Assembly (NCBI GenBank): GCA_021740585.1
Contig: JAIOZM010000026.1
Coordinates: 1 to 48,604 of the forward strand
Length of the DNA: 48,604 nucleotides
DNA from: Bacteroidales bacterium
GTDB lineage: Bacteria; Bacteroidota; Bacteroidia; Bacteroidales; GCA-2748055
Reading direction: 5' to 3'
Part shown: positions 7,818 through 16,837 of the stretch, piece by piece
Layout: every line of letters starts with the position of its first letter
How positions within the stretch are numbered: the first letter of the stretch is position 1
The notes under the pieces: generated by a model
Database searches by the model: none
What the model was told of the DNA's origin: nothing
What the model saw: the letters and a program-made list of their open reading frames with translations, nothing else
Made by a program: the position numbers and the translations under genes

Positions 7818-9143
7818 ATGATCACGAGAATCCGCAAATTTACACAGGAGGAAATCTGGCACACCTCATTGCACGACAGGTCAAAACCTCATATTTTTCT
7901 CATCAAGCAACTAAGAATCATCATCTTAGCTTTTAGGGGGTTTTTGGAAGACAGGGTGAGTATTCGCGCTTCTGCACTTACCTATTTTACATTGCTTTCA
8001 CTGGTTCCCATTGTTGCCATGGCTTTTGGTGTGGCAAAAGGATTCGGATTCCAGGATAAAATGGAAGATTTTATCATCACGAATTTCAAAGGACAGGAAG
8101 AAGTATTGAATTATGTAATAGAACTCTCCTATACCTTATTAGATGGGGTACAGGGAGGTTTGCTGGCCGGTATCGGTCTCGTAATATTAATTTGGTCAAT
8201 AATGCAGGTTTTAACCAATATTGAAAATTCATTTAATGCCATCTGGCAGATTAAGAAAGCCAGAAATTTCTTTCGAAAATTATCCGACTATCTGTCCATA
8301 ATGCTTATTGCTCCCCTCATGATAATTGTTTCCAGCAGTATTATGGTATATATTAATACCAGAGTTCAGGGAGCCGGGAACAGCTTAATTATGTTTCAGG
8401 TGTTGACACCTGTTTTGCATTCTGCTCTTAAACTAATACCTTACATTATCATCTGGCTGGTCTTTACTCTTTTGTATATGATTATGCCCAATACAAAAGT
8501 GAGCTTTAAGTACGCATTAATTGCCGGAATACTTGCAGGTACCTCATTTCAATTTGTACAGTGGGGATATATTCATTTTCAGATTGGTGTTACAAAGTTT
8601 AGTGCTTTATACGGAACTTTTGCCGCCTTACCCTTGTTTTTAGTGTGGCTCCAGATTTCCTGGCTGATAGTGCTTCTGGGTGCGGAAATTTCCTTTGCCT
8701 ACCAAAATGTTGATAAATACGAAATTGAAGCTGAATCATTACAAATTTCAAATCACAATAAAAGAATTCTGTCGCTATTAATCTCTCACTTTGTGGTGCA
8801 TAAATTTTCAAAAGGCGATCCTCCTCCAACAAGTTCAAAAATAGGAGACGAACTTGGTCTGCCCATTCGTTTAGTGAGAGACATCATTTACGATATGGTG
8901 AGAGCAAAGGTAATAGTAGAAACAATAACCGAAAGTCCGAAAGAACATGGTTACCTTCCCGCAACAGACATTAACAAAATCACCATACAATATGTCTCCC
9001 ATAAATTAGACGATATAGGCCCCGATAATTTAAGCTATGTTGATTCAAAAACATTTTCAAGAATCAATGATGCTTATAATGAAATAACACTATCTATTGA
9101 AAGATCTGATAATAATCTGAAATTAATAGACATCGATGCCTGA
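7818..9143 (+). CDS. YihY/virulence factor BrkB family membrane protein
   Basis: A 441-residue protein. Residues about 35-300 carry six membrane helices and the YihY/BrkB signatures (SIRASALTYFTLLSLVPIVA, LTNIENSFNAIW, YALIAGILAGTSFQ). The C-terminal 130 residues are soluble and resemble a winged helix (SKIGDELGLPIRLVRDIIYDMV). The family was once called ribonuclease BN in error; members are inner-membrane proteins of unclear transport or envelope function. The long C-terminal domain is common in Bacteroidota members. The his control region starts just downstream. Confidence 0.88.
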   Translation: MITRIRKFTQEEIWHTSLHDRSKPHIFLIKQLRIIILAFRGFLEDRVSIRASALTYFTLLSLVPIVAMAFGVAKGFGFQDKMEDFIITNFKGQEEVLNYVIELSYTLLDGVQGGLLAGIGLVILIWSIMQVLTNIENSFNAIWQIKKARNFFRKLSDYLSIMLIAPLMIIVSSSIMVYINTRVQGAGNSLIMFQVLTPVLHSALKLIPYIIIWLVFTLLYMIMPNTKVSFKYALIAGILAGTSFQFVQWGYIHFQIGVTKFSALYGTFAALPLFLVWLQISWLIVLLGAEISFAYQNVDKYEIEAESLQISNHNKRILSLLISHFVVHKFSKGDPPPTSSKIGDELGLPIRLVRDIIYDMVRAKVIVETITESPKEHGYLPATDINKITIQYVSHKLDDIGPDNLSYVDSKTFSRINDAYNEITLSIERSDNNLKLIDIDA

Positions 9144-9169
9144 TTAATTTCAAAATAAATTACTTATTT

Positions 9170-9201
9170 TTTGAGAATTTAAAATCAAATACCTACATTT
9201 G
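9170..9201 (+). promoter_or_regulatory. Promoter of the histidine operon
   Basis: TTTG at 9170-9173 and TACATTTG at 9194-9201 are separated by exactly 20 bases. This is a near-perfect match to the Bacteroidota consensus TTTG-N19-21-TAnnTTTG. Transcription would start near 9208, about 11 bases before the leader peptide ATG. Confidence 0.75.
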
Positions 9202-9218
9202 TTGAATATTTAAAAGAA

Positions 9219-9281
9219 ATGATCACATTATTTATCCATATTGAAACTAACCATCATCATCACGATGGACGAATTCTATAG
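9219..9281 (+). CDS. hisL: Histidine operon leader peptide
   Basis: A 20-codon reading frame, too short for standard gene calling, encodes MITLFIHIETNHHHHDGRIL. It has one His at codon 7 and four consecutive His at codons 12-15 (9252-9263). It lies between the his promoter and an intrinsic terminator that precedes hisG. Five His in 20 codons, immediately upstream of a complete his operon, is the hallmark of a ribosome-mediated attenuator. A ribosome stalled on the His codons would cover bases near 9271-9275 and leave 9291-9300 free. One finishing at 9281 would mask that segment. It is seen directly in sequence; translation is inferred. Confidence 0.8.
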   Translation: MITLFIHIETNHHHHDGRIL

Positions 9282-9290
9282 TGTAGATAA

Positions 9291-9321
9291 TGTAAATTCA
9301 TATAATTAATGAAGGTTTGCA
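9291..9321 (+). promoter_or_regulatory. Candidate antiterminator hairpin of the his leader
   Basis: TGTAAATTCA (9291-9300) can pair with TGAA-gg-TTTGCA (9310-9321) with a two-base bulge and one G-U pair, around a 9-base loop. This removes the left arm of the terminator at 9312-9322, so the two structures exclude each other. Confidence 0.6.
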
Positions 9322-9340
9322 GATTCTGCAGGCCTTTTTT
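9312..9340 (+). terminator. his leader attenuator (intrinsic terminator)
   Basis: AAGGTTTGCAG (9312-9322) pairs with CTGCAGGCCTT (9326-9336) over 11 positions including two G-U pairs. The loop is ATT and the T-run continues to 9340. It lies 19 bases before the hisG start and after the His-rich leader peptide. Confidence 0.8.
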
Positions 9341-9358
9341 GTTTTTATAAATGAAAAA

Positions 9359-10216
9359 ATGGAAATATTAAAAATCGCAATTCAAAAATCCGGACGACTA
9401 AGTGAAAAATCACTGGAGCTTATAAAAGAAGCCGGAATTAATTTCAACAATGGAAGCCGAAATCTTGTTTCCAGATCCTCGAATTTTCCTGTGGAACTGC
9501 TTTTTCTTCGGGATGATGATATTCCTCAGTATGTAACTGATAATGTTGCAGATATAGGAATAGTTGGTGAAAACGAAGTCCTTGAAAAAGGATATAAGGT
9601 AACTACAGTAAAAAAGCTGGGGTTTTCGAAATGCCGATTGTCATTGGCTATTCCAAAATCGATTGAGTTCAGTGGACCCGAATTTTTTAACGGTAAGAGA
9701 ATAGCCACCAGCTACCCTAAAATATTGTCAAAGTATCTTAAGAAAAATAATATAAAAGCCGAAATACATACCATTAGCGGCTCGGTGGAAATTGCTCCGG
9801 GAATTGGATTGGCCGATGGGATATTTGATATTGTTAGCTCAGGAAGCACTCTGATATCGAACCGCTTGAAAGAAGTGGAGGTTGTTCTCAATTCTGAAGC
9901 TGTTATTATTTCCAGTCCACAGATAAGTGAAGCAAAAAAGAAAATATTGGATAAACTCCTGTTTAGAATTAATGCCGTTCAAACAGCAGGAAGTAATAAA
10001 TATATTTTATTAAATGCTCCAAATGAGAATCTTCAGGCCATTATCGACGTAATACCAGGTATGAAATCCCCAACCGTAATGCCCCTGGCTCAGGAAGGAT
10101 GGAGTTCTGTTCATTCTGTGTTAAGCGAAAAAGAATTCTGGGAAGTTATCGATCAGCTGAAAGATTTGGGGGCACAGGGAATTCTGGTGATCCCTATAGA
10201 GAAGATGATAGTTTAG
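9359..10216 (+). CDS. hisG: ATP phosphoribosyltransferase, long form
   Basis: HisG joins ATP and PRPP, the first and feedback-controlled step of histidine synthesis. The 285-residue length and C-terminal ACT-like regulatory domain (about residues 210-285, ending GAQGILVIPIEKMIV) mark the long form, which needs no HisZ. N-terminal motif KIAIQKSGRLSEKSLELI and the central SGSTLISNRL segment fit. I chose the ATG at 9359; an upstream in-frame ATG at 9317 lies inside the terminator stem and would add 14 residues unlike the family. It is the first gene of an eight-gene operon controlled by the upstream attenuator. Confidence 0.95.
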   Translation: MEILKIAIQKSGRLSEKSLELIKEAGINFNNGSRNLVSRSSNFPVELLFLRDDDIPQYVTDNVADIGIVGENEVLEKGYKVTTVKKLGFSKCRLSLAIPKSIEFSGPEFFNGKRIATSYPKILSKYLKKNNIKAEIHTISGSVEIAPGIGLADGIFDIVSSGSTLISNRLKEVEVVLNSEAVIISSPQISEAKKKILDKLLFRINAVQTAGSNKYILLNAPNENLQAIIDVIPGMKSPTVMPLAQEGWSSVHSVLSEKEFWEVIDQLKDLGAQGILVIPIEKMIV

Positions 10217-10232
10217 GGAAGGGATGATGGGA

Positions 10233-10291
10233 TGATGTGATAATGTGATAATGTGATGATGTGACGGTTCCTGAGCCTGCCGAAGGATGAT
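10233..10291. repeat. Short repeats inside the his operon (hisG-hisD gap)
   Basis: Four 8-base units GATRATGT (10233-10264) are followed by one GGTTCCTGAGCCTGCCGAAGG unit near 10266-10286, the same family as the cluster after hisIE. They fill most of the 117-base gap between hisG and hisD. Confidence 0.75.
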
Positions 10292-10333
10292 GTGTTGCAG
10301 TTTGTAAAATATTGAGTTATAATACTAAAGGAA

Positions 10334-11632
10334 ATGAATACAATACTAAAATATCCACCGAAAAAAGACTGGCCCGGGCTTTTGGAACGTCCGGTCTTTA
10401 ATTATGAAGCTTTAATGGATTCAGTAGGCATAATTCTTAAAGAGGTTAAAGAAAATGGTGATATGGCCTTAAAGAAATTTAGCAAACAATTCGACGGGCA
10501 AGTTCCGGATTCTTTTGAAGTGTCAGAACAAGAAATTAAAATCGCTGAAAGGGAAGTAAGTACTGACTTAAAAAACGCCATACTTTTAGCAAAGGATAAT
10601 ATTGAAAGCTTTCATTCGCTTCAAAGATTTCCGTTTATTTCATCGGAACCAACAAATGGCGTGCGTGTATGGCAAAAATCGACCGCGATAGAAAAGGTGG
10701 GATTATACATACCAGGTGGTAGTGCTCCCCTTATTTCGACTTTATTAATGCTGGGCATCCCTGCAGTGCTTGCCGGTTGTAAGGAAATCGTAGTTTGTAC
10801 ACCTCCGAATGCTGACGGAAATATTCATCCTGCCATATTGTTTACAGCTCAGATTTTAGGTATCTCCAAAATTTTTAAAGTAGGTGGTGCACAAGCGATT
10901 GCTGCCATGGCATACGGTACGGAATCTATACCTTCAGTATATAAAATATTCGGACCTGGTAATCAATATGTCACAGCAGCAAAATTGAAAGTAAGTCTTG
11001 AAAATATCGCAATTGATTTGCCAGCAGGACCCTCTGAACTTGCTGTTATTGCTGATGAAGATGCAAATCCTTCTTTTATTGCATCCGATCTTTTATCGCA
11101 GGCTGAACATGGCGAAGATTCTCAGGTTATTCTAGTCTCTGAATCTGAGAAATTAATTGAAAATGTTCTGTCCGAGATTGCCGGACAATTGAAAAATCTT
11201 CCACGGAAAAAGGTGGCTGAGAAAGCATTGGAGAATTCCCGCTTTATTCTATTAAAGTCTGAATCGGAAATTTTGGAATTAATTAATCTCTATGCTCCTG
11301 AACACCTTATAATTGTTACAAAAAACTATAAAGAACTTTCAGAAAATATTCAAAATGCAGGTTCCGTATTTTTGGGTGAATTTTCACCCGAAAGTGCCGG
11401 CGACTATGCTTCGGGTACAAATCACACGCTTCCTACCAATGGAAATGCAAGGGCATTCAGTGGAGTGAATCTGGGAAGTTTCATGAAGAAAATCAGTTTT
11501 CAGGAGATTAGCAGCGAAGGAATAAAAAACATCGGGAGGGCAGTGGAATTAATGGCTGAAGCTGAAAATCTTCAGGCACATAAAAATGCCGTAAGTTTAC
11601 GTTTAGATTATATTAAAAAACAAGGTTTATGA
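10334..11632 (+). CDS. hisD: Histidinol dehydrogenase
   Basis: A 432-residue protein of normal HisD length. It carries the family signature around residues 225-260 (IDLPAGPSELAVIADEDANP, then DLLSQAEHG with the zinc-site Gln/His). Further family segments are GLYIPGGSAPLIST, VGGAQAIAAMAYGTE and YAPEHL. HisD is a zinc enzyme that oxidises histidinol to histidine in two NAD-dependent steps, the last of the pathway. Its stop overlaps the hisC start by four bases (ATGA), implying translational coupling. Confidence 0.96.
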   Translation: MNTILKYPPKKDWPGLLERPVFNYEALMDSVGIILKEVKENGDMALKKFSKQFDGQVPDSFEVSEQEIKIAEREVSTDLKNAILLAKDNIESFHSLQRFPFISSEPTNGVRVWQKSTAIEKVGLYIPGGSAPLISTLLMLGIPAVLAGCKEIVVCTPPNADGNIHPAILFTAQILGISKIFKVGGAQAIAAMAYGTESIPSVYKIFGPGNQYVTAAKLKVSLENIAIDLPAGPSELAVIADEDANPSFIASDLLSQAEHGEDSQVILVSESEKLIENVLSEIAGQLKNLPRKKVAEKALENSRFILLKSESEILELINLYAPEHLIIVTKNYKELSENIQNAGSVFLGEFSPESAGDYASGTNHTLPTNGNARAFSGVNLGSFMKKISFQEISSEGIKNIGRAVELMAEAENLQAHKNAVSLRLDYIKKQGL

Positions 11633-12669
11633 ATTTCGAGCTTAAAAATATTATCAGGAAAAATATACTCGAACTAAAGCCATATTCATCGGCTCGAAAC
11701 GAATATAGTGGCAGTAATGTCGTTTTGCTCGACGCCAATGAAAATCCATATAACGAACCATATAACCGCTACCCTGATCCTGGCCAGCAGAATCTAAAAT
11801 CCAAAGTGTCAGAATTATACCATATCCCGGTAAGCAATATTTTCCTGGGTAATGGCAGTGATGAAGCTATCGATTTGTTAATCAGGGCTTTCTGCGAACC
11901 TTCTGTCGACCGGATTATCAGTATAGAACCCAGCTATGGTATGTATAAAGTCTGTGCTGATATACAGAATGTTGCCGTTGATGGTGCTTTGTTGAATATC
12001 GACTTTTCTCTGAATCTGGAAAATATCCTATCCCAAATTCAAAAGGAAACTAAAATAATCTTTCTCTGTTCTCCAAATAATCCAAGTGGTAACCTGCTGG
12101 AAGAAGTCAAAATAATCAAATTGCTTGAAGAATTTAAGGGGATAGTTGTTGTCGATGAAGCCTACATTGATTTTGCTAACAGCGATGGTCTCCTGAAGCT
12201 TCTTCCAGGCTTCCCAAATATGGTTATTCTTCGTACCTTTTCAAAGGCATGGGGATTGGCCGGCATTCGGCTGGGAATGGCTTTTGCGTCGCAGGAAATA
12301 ATTAATATTCTGAATAAAATTAAGTATCCCTATAATTTGAATATCCTCACTCAGAATTATGCCTTGGGAGCATTATCCTCAGCAAAGGAAATGAAAATCT
12401 GGGTGGATCGCCTTATAAGCGAAAGAGAACGTATTAGGAAGGAACTTACAAAACTACCGGTGGTTGAAAGAGTTTTCCACTCCGATGCCAATTTCCTTCT
12501 TATAAAAACCACCGATCCTGCTGCAATATATAAAATCCTGGTTGGGAAAGGAATTATTGTAAGAGACAGATCCAAAGTTCCTTTATGTGAAGCTTGTCTT
12601 AGAATTACTATAGGATCCAAAGAGGAAAATGATTTGCTTTTGGATTCATTAAAATCAATTTCACTATGA
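11629..12669 (+). CDS. hisC: Histidinol-phosphate aminotransferase
   Basis: A 346-residue PLP aminotransferase of fold type [18 protein letters not shown] at the N-terminus, [18 protein letters not shown], and the Schiff-base lysine in [15 protein letters not shown] are all classical HisC motifs. The enzyme moves the amino group from glutamate to imidazole-acetol phosphate. It overlaps hisD and hisB by four bases on each side. Confidence 0.96.
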   Translation: MNFELKNIIRKNILELKPYSSARNEYSGSNVVLLDANENPYNEPYNRYPDPGQQNLKSKVSELYHIPVSNIFLGNGSDEAIDLLIRAFCEPSVDRIISIEPSYGMYKVCADIQNVAVDGALLNIDFSLNLENILSQIQKETKIIFLCSPNNPSGNLLEEVKIIKLLEEFKGIVVVDEAYIDFANSDGLLKLLPGFPNMVILRTFSKAWGLAGIRLGMAFASQEIINILNKIKYPYNLNILTQNYALGALSSAKEMKIWVDRLISERERIRKELTKLPVVERVFHSDANFLLIKTTDPAAIYKILVGKGIIVRDRSKVPLCEACLRITIGSKEENDLLLDSLKSISL

Positions 12670-13790
12670 AGAAAGTCCTTTTTATTGACCGTGATGGAAC
12701 CTTAATTCTGGAACCACCAGTAGATTTTCAGGTCGATAGTCTTGAAAAACTCGACTATTATCCTGAGGTGTTTTTCTATTTGAAAAAAATTGTCGATTAC
12801 ACCGATTTTGAAATTGTAATGGTGAGCAATCAGGATGGTCTGGGAACTTCATCTTTTCCTCTCGAAGGACATGAAATCGTACACGAAAAATTCCTTAAAA
12901 CCTTCCGGAGTCAGGGCATTATTTTCGACGATATTCATATCGATGATTCCATGCCGGAGGATAATTCACCCAACAGAAAACCACGTTTGGGAATGCTGAA
13001 AAAATATTTAGATGGCGATTACGATCTTCAGAATTCTTTCGTTATCGGTGACAGGATTACCGACCTTCAGCTTGCGGAAAACCTGGGTGCGAAGGCTATA
13101 TTACTTAGTTTCGATGATCGGTCTTCTGATATTGTAAATAACGGATTAACAGATATTTGCGTTTTGAAGGCTTATTCCTGGAAAGATATTGCTGAATACC
13201 TCATTGCAATGCCCCGAAAGGCTACTGTTTACAGGGCTACCAACGAAACAAAAATTGAAATAGAACTCAATCTTGATGGTAAGGGAATTTCAGAAATACA
13301 TACCGGACTTGGTTTTTTCGACCACATGCTGGAGCAAATTGCAAGGCATGGAAAAATGGACTTAAGGATTAAAACTGAGGGCGATTTGGGAGTTGATGAG
13401 CATCACACTATTGAAGATACAGCTCTTGCTTTGGGAGAAGCTTTTAGTAAAGCTCTGGGGGATAAAAGGGGTGTTTTCCGTTACGGATTTTTATTGCCAA
13501 TGGACGAAAGTCTGGCTCAGGTAGCCATCGATTTTGGAGGAAGAAACTGGCTGGTATGGGATGCAGAATTTAATCGTGAAAAAGTTGGGGATGTTCCAAC
13601 CGAAATGTTTTATCATTTTTTTAAATCCTTCAGCGATTCAGCAAAATGTAATCTGAATATTAGGGTGGAAGGAACAAATGAACATCATAAAATTGAAGCC
13701 ATTTTTAAAGCATTTGCAAAAGCCATAATGATGGCAGTTAAAAGAGATGTGGAAGATAAATCACTCCCTTCAACAAAAGGAGTTATTTAA
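12666..13790 (+). CDS. hisB: Bifunctional histidinol-phosphatase / imidazoleglycerol-phosphate dehydratase
   Basis: The 374-residue protein fuses two enzymes. Residues 1-165 are a HAD phosphatase with nucleophile motif FIDRDGTLI and later [10 protein letters not shown] (histidinol-phosphatase). Residues about 180-374 are the IGP dehydratase, with its metal-binding His clusters [24 protein letters not shown] and [16 protein letters not shown]. The fusion is the arrangement known from Enterobacteria and Bacteroidota. It starts inside the last codons of hisC. Confidence 0.96.
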   Translation: MKKVLFIDRDGTLILEPPVDFQVDSLEKLDYYPEVFFYLKKIVDYTDFEIVMVSNQDGLGTSSFPLEGHEIVHEKFLKTFRSQGIIFDDIHIDDSMPEDNSPNRKPRLGMLKKYLDGDYDLQNSFVIGDRITDLQLAENLGAKAILLSFDDRSSDIVNNGLTDICVLKAYSWKDIAEYLIAMPRKATVYRATNETKIEIELNLDGKGISEIHTGLGFFDHMLEQIARHGKMDLRIKTEGDLGVDEHHTIEDTALALGEAFSKALGDKRGVFRYGFLLPMDESLAQVAIDFGGRNWLVWDAEFNREKVGDVPTEMFYHFFKSFSDSAKCNLNIRVEGTNEHHKIEAIFKAFAKAIMMAVKRDVEDKSLPSTKGVI

Positions 13791-13831
13791 TGATAGGGTA
13801 TGAGCAATTCCTGTTATTTAACAAATAATAT

Positions 13832-14416
13832 ATGAAAATAGCAATCCTGAAGTATAATGCCGGCAATATAATGTCGGTGCAGTTTGCATTAAAACGTCTT
13901 GGATATAATTCTGAAGTAACAGATAATGAAAGCATTATCAGAAATTCAGATCGGGTAATTTTTCCGGGCGTAGGCGAAGCTGCAACAACCATGGATTACC
14001 TCAGACAAAGAGGTCTTGATAAGTTATTGAAAGAGCTGAATCAACCGGTTCTGGGGATTTGTCTGGGCCTGCAATTAATGTGCTCACATTCTGAGGAGGG
14101 AAATACCAATTGTATAGGAATTTTTGATGTACCTGTGCTTAAATTTTTACCTTCATTGAATGTTCCCCACATGGGATGGAATACTCTTGAGAATATGAAA
14201 GGTATTTTGTTTGAAAAATTGACTCCTTTGCCTTATGTATATTTTGTGCATAGTTATTATGCTGCTTTATCTGAAAATACCGCAGCAAGTTGCAAGTATA
14301 TCAATGAATTCTCAGCATCACTGCAAAAGGATAACTTTTTTGCAACTCAGTTTCACCCGGAAAAAAGCGGCGATACCGGACATTTAATTCTTCAAAACTT
14401 TATTGAAAAATCATGA
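13832..14416 (+). CDS. hisH: Imidazole glycerol phosphate synthase, glutaminase subunit
   Basis: A 194-residue class I glutamine amidotransferase. The nucleophile is in LGICLGLQLM, and the catalytic His-Glu is in TQFHPEKSGDTG. The N-terminus KIAILKYNAGNIMSVQFAL is typical. HisH supplies ammonia to HisF. It lies 41 bases after hisB, the only moderate gap in this part of the operon, and overlaps hisA by four bases. Confidence 0.96.
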   Translation: MKIAILKYNAGNIMSVQFALKRLGYNSEVTDNESIIRNSDRVIFPGVGEAATTMDYLRQRGLDKLLKELNQPVLGICLGLQLMCSHSEEGNTNCIGIFDVPVLKFLPSLNVPHMGWNTLENMKGILFEKLTPLPYVYFVHSYYAALSENTAASCKYINEFSASLQKDNFFATQFHPEKSGDTGHLILQNFIEKS

Positions 14417-15135
14417 TTATAATACCTGCCATTGATATTATTGATGGGAATTGTGTTCGTTTGAGTCAGGGCGATTACTCCCAAAAAAAGGTTTACAACA
14501 GCCATCCTCTTGAAGTGGCTAAGATGTTCGAATCATGGGGTCTTACAAGACTTCACCTGGTGGATCTCGACGGGGCAAAAGCCGGTAAAGTAATAAATCT
14601 GAAGGTATTGGAAAAAATCTGTAATTCCACCTCATTGGTGGTCGATTTCGGTGGCGGAATAAAAAGTGATGGCGATATTGAATCGGTTTTCAATGCCGGG
14701 GCTCAAATGATTACAGGAGGAAGTATTGCAGTAAAAGATCCTGAAATATTTTTAAAATGGCTTGAAAACTACGGTCCGGAGAAGATAATCCTTGGTGCAG
14801 ATCATAAAAATGAACAAATAGCCATCAATGGTTGGACTGAAACCAGCAATCTCAGTCTCATCGATTTTATAAGGAATTACAATCAAAAAGGTATAAAAAA
14901 AGTAATTTGTACCGACATTTCAAAAGACGGAATGTTGCAAGGCACGTCTACTGATTTGTATTTCAGGTTAATGAGTTATTTCCCTGAAATAGAACTCATT
15001 GCAAGTGGAGGAGTGGGAAGTCTCAATGATTTGGAGGAATTAAGAAATATTAATATACCTTCCGTAATAGTGGGAAAAGCTATTTACGAAGGCAGGATTT
15101 CAGAAAAAGAAATAGTTGAATTTATAAACAGATAA
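14413..15135 (+). CDS. hisA: ProFAR isomerase
   Basis: A 240-residue TIM-barrel protein starting [22 protein letters not shown], with the general base Asp in AIDIIDG and the second catalytic Asp in [14 protein letters not shown]. Phosphate-binding glycine motifs [10 protein letters not shown] and [12 protein letters not shown] are present. It isomerises ProFAR to PRFAR. It ends one base before the hisF ATG. Confidence 0.96.
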   Translation: MIIIPAIDIIDGNCVRLSQGDYSQKKVYNSHPLEVAKMFESWGLTRLHLVDLDGAKAGKVINLKVLEKICNSTSLVVDFGGGIKSDGDIESVFNAGAQMITGGSIAVKDPEIFLKWLENYGPEKIILGADHKNEQIAINGWTETSNLSLIDFIRNYNQKGIKKVICTDISKDGMLQGTSTDLYFRLMSYFPEIELIASGGVGSLNDLEELRNINIPSVIVGKAIYEGRISEKEIVEFINR

Positions 15136-15136
15136 G

Positions 15137-15892
15137 ATGCTTGCAAAAAGAATAATACCCTGTTTAGATATCAGAAATGGGCAAACCGTGAAAGGTGTTA
15201 ATTTCATTGATATAAAAGAGGTCGGGGATCCGGTTGAGTTAGGTGCAAAGTATGCCAGAGAAGGCGCCGATGAGCTGGTATATCTTGATATAACTGCCAG
15301 CCATGAGGAAAGAAAACTCTTCACCATGCTTGTAAAAAGAATTGCCCAACACCTGAACATTCCTTTTACTGTTGGCGGAGGGATAAATGAATTGTCAGAT
15401 GCTGACAGCTTACTAAGTGCAGGCGCAGATAAAATATCTATAAATTCTTCAGCTGTATTAAATCCTGATTTTATCACAGACCTGGCCACCAGATTTGGAA
15501 GTCAGTTTGTTGTTTGCGCTGTCGATGCTAAACTGGAAAGCGATGGCAAATGGTGGGTTTACATAAACGGGGGACGAAAGAAAATGGATAAAGAATTGTT
15601 TTCATGGGTAAAAGAGGCACAGGAAAGGGGAGCTGGTGAAATTCTATTTACTTCCATGAATCATGATGGAACAAAAAATGGATTTGCCAATGATCCTCTT
15701 GCCAAAATAGCTGATATTATCAGCATTCCTGTAATTGCATCGGGAGGAGCCGGAAAAAAGGATCACTTTGTTGATGTATTTACCAAAGGTAAGGCAGATG
15801 CCGCACTGGCAGCAAGTATTTTTCACTTTAACGAAATACCAATTCCTGAATTAAAATCATATCTTCGGGAAAATAAAATAACCATACGATAA
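15137..15892 (+). CDS. hisF: Imidazole glycerol phosphate synthase, cyclase subunit
   Basis: A 251-residue TIM-barrel, paralogous to HisA. The N-terminus [20 protein letters not shown] has the catalytic Asp. Further motifs are [38 protein letters not shown] (second Asp) and [14 protein letters not shown]. With HisH it forms IGP and AICAR. It is tightly packed between hisA and hisIE. Confidence 0.96.
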   Translation: MLAKRIIPCLDIRNGQTVKGVNFIDIKEVGDPVELGAKYAREGADELVYLDITASHEERKLFTMLVKRIAQHLNIPFTVGGGINELSDADSLLSAGADKISINSSAVLNPDFITDLATRFGSQFVVCAVDAKLESDGKWWVYINGGRKKMDKELFSWVKEAQERGAGEILFTSMNHDGTKNGFANDPLAKIADIISIPVIASGGAGKKDHFVDVFTKGKADAALAASIFHFNEIPIPELKSYLRENKITIR

Positions 15893-15909
15893 GAAAATAT
15901 AATTGAATT

Positions 15910-16521
15910 ATGAATCTTGATTTTGCAAAATTAGATGGTCTTATTCCTGCAGTAGTACAGGACGCCGCATCCAAAAAAGTCCTCATGGTAGGTTTTATGA
16001 ACGAAGCAGCATATAAAAAGACAAAAAAAACAGGAAAAGTATGTTTCTATAGCCGTACCAGAAAAAAATTGTGGACGAAGGGTGAGGAGAGTGGAAATTT
16101 TCTGAGCGTAATGGAAATTATTCCTGACTGTGATAATGATACCATACTTATAAAAGCAAAACCCTCCGGTCCGGTCTGTCATACCGGAAGCGACACCTGT
16201 TTTAATGAGGAAAACATTGGTGAATATCATTTTATGGATTATCTGGAAGCATTGCTTTATGACAGGAAGAAAAACCTCCCGGAAGATTCATACACCACCA
16301 AGTTGTTTAAAAAAGGCGTAAACAAAATTGCAAAAAAACTCGGCGAAGAAGCTGTGGAGCTTATAATCGAAGCAAAAGACAAAAACGATGCGCTATTTCT
16401 TGAAGAAGCCGCTGATCTGGTATACCATCTCGAAGTCCTTCTAGTTCACAGAGGCGTAAGCATGAAAGATGTTTTTAAAATCCTTGAAAAAAGACATCGT
16501 AATTATGTAAGGAGAATTTAG
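15910..16521 (+). CDS. hisIE: Phosphoribosyl-AMP cyclohydrolase / phosphoribosyl-ATP pyrophosphatase
   Basis: The 203-residue protein fuses HisI (residues 1-105; VGFMNEAAY, FYSRTRKKLWTKGEESGN, metal ligands in DCDNDT and CHTGSDTCF) and HisE (residues about 112-203; LGEEAVELIIEAKD and EEAADLVYHLEVLLVHRG). It performs steps two and three of the pathway. It is the last gene of the operon; a repeat cluster and a hairpin terminator follow. Confidence 0.96.
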   Translation: MNLDFAKLDGLIPAVVQDAASKKVLMVGFMNEAAYKKTKKTGKVCFYSRTRKKLWTKGEESGNFLSVMEIIPDCDNDTILIKAKPSGPVCHTGSDTCFNEENIGEYHFMDYLEALLYDRKKNLPEDSYTTKLFKKGVNKIAKKLGEEAVELIIEAKDKNDALFLEEAADLVYHLEVLLVHRGVSMKDVFKILEKRHRNYVRRI

Positions 16522-16533
16522 AAATGGTGTGGC

Positions 16534-16745
16534 GGTTCCTGAGCTTGCTGAAGGACGGTTCCTGAGCTTGCCGAAGGATGGTGTGATGGTGTGGCGGTTC
16601 CTGAGACTGAGGTTCCTGAGCTCGTCGAAGGGCCGAAGGACGGTTCCTGAGCTTGCCGAAGGATGGTTCCTGAGCCTGAGGTCCCTGAGCTTGTCAAAGG
16701 ATGGTATTTCGGTCATTGAGCGGAGTCGAAATGCCGAAATGCCGA
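16534..16745. repeat. Cluster of GGTTCCTGAG units and a CATTGAGCG unit
   Basis: Seven copies of GGTTCCTGAGCTTGCCGAAGG or shortened forms start at 16534, 16557, 16596, 16611, 16642, 16665 and 16680 (the last as GGTCCC). They are followed at 16704-16745 by the TTTCGGTCATTGAGCGGAGTCG unit shared with 4605-4646. This block fills the 3' side of the his operon, within the 316-base gap to the next gene. Open frames across it repeat VPELAEG and are not genes. Confidence 0.85.
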
Positions 16746-16750
16746 AATAA

Positions 16751-16793
16751 AAAAGGACTGATGGAGCTTTCAATGTTCTCCAACTGTCCTTTT
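16751..16793. terminator. Bidirectional terminator between hisIE and rocD
   Basis: AAAAGGAC (16751-16758) pairs with GTCCTTTT (16786-16793), and TGGAG (16762-16766) pairs with CTCCA (16778-16782), with a small internal mismatch. A or T tracts flank both sides, so it can serve the rightward his operon and the leftward rocD gene. Confidence 0.6.
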
Positions 16794-16837
16794 CTAATGA
16801 ATTATGATTAAATTAATCCCCTGATAAACAGCTTATT

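Noticed and set aside
9317..9358. Upstream ATG for hisG
   Set aside because: It lies inside the attenuator stem, and the extra 14 residues do not belong to the HisG family.
16529..16750. Open frame of 73 codons after hisIE
   Set aside because: It only translates the GGTTCCTGAG repeats (recurring VPELAEG), so it is not a gene.
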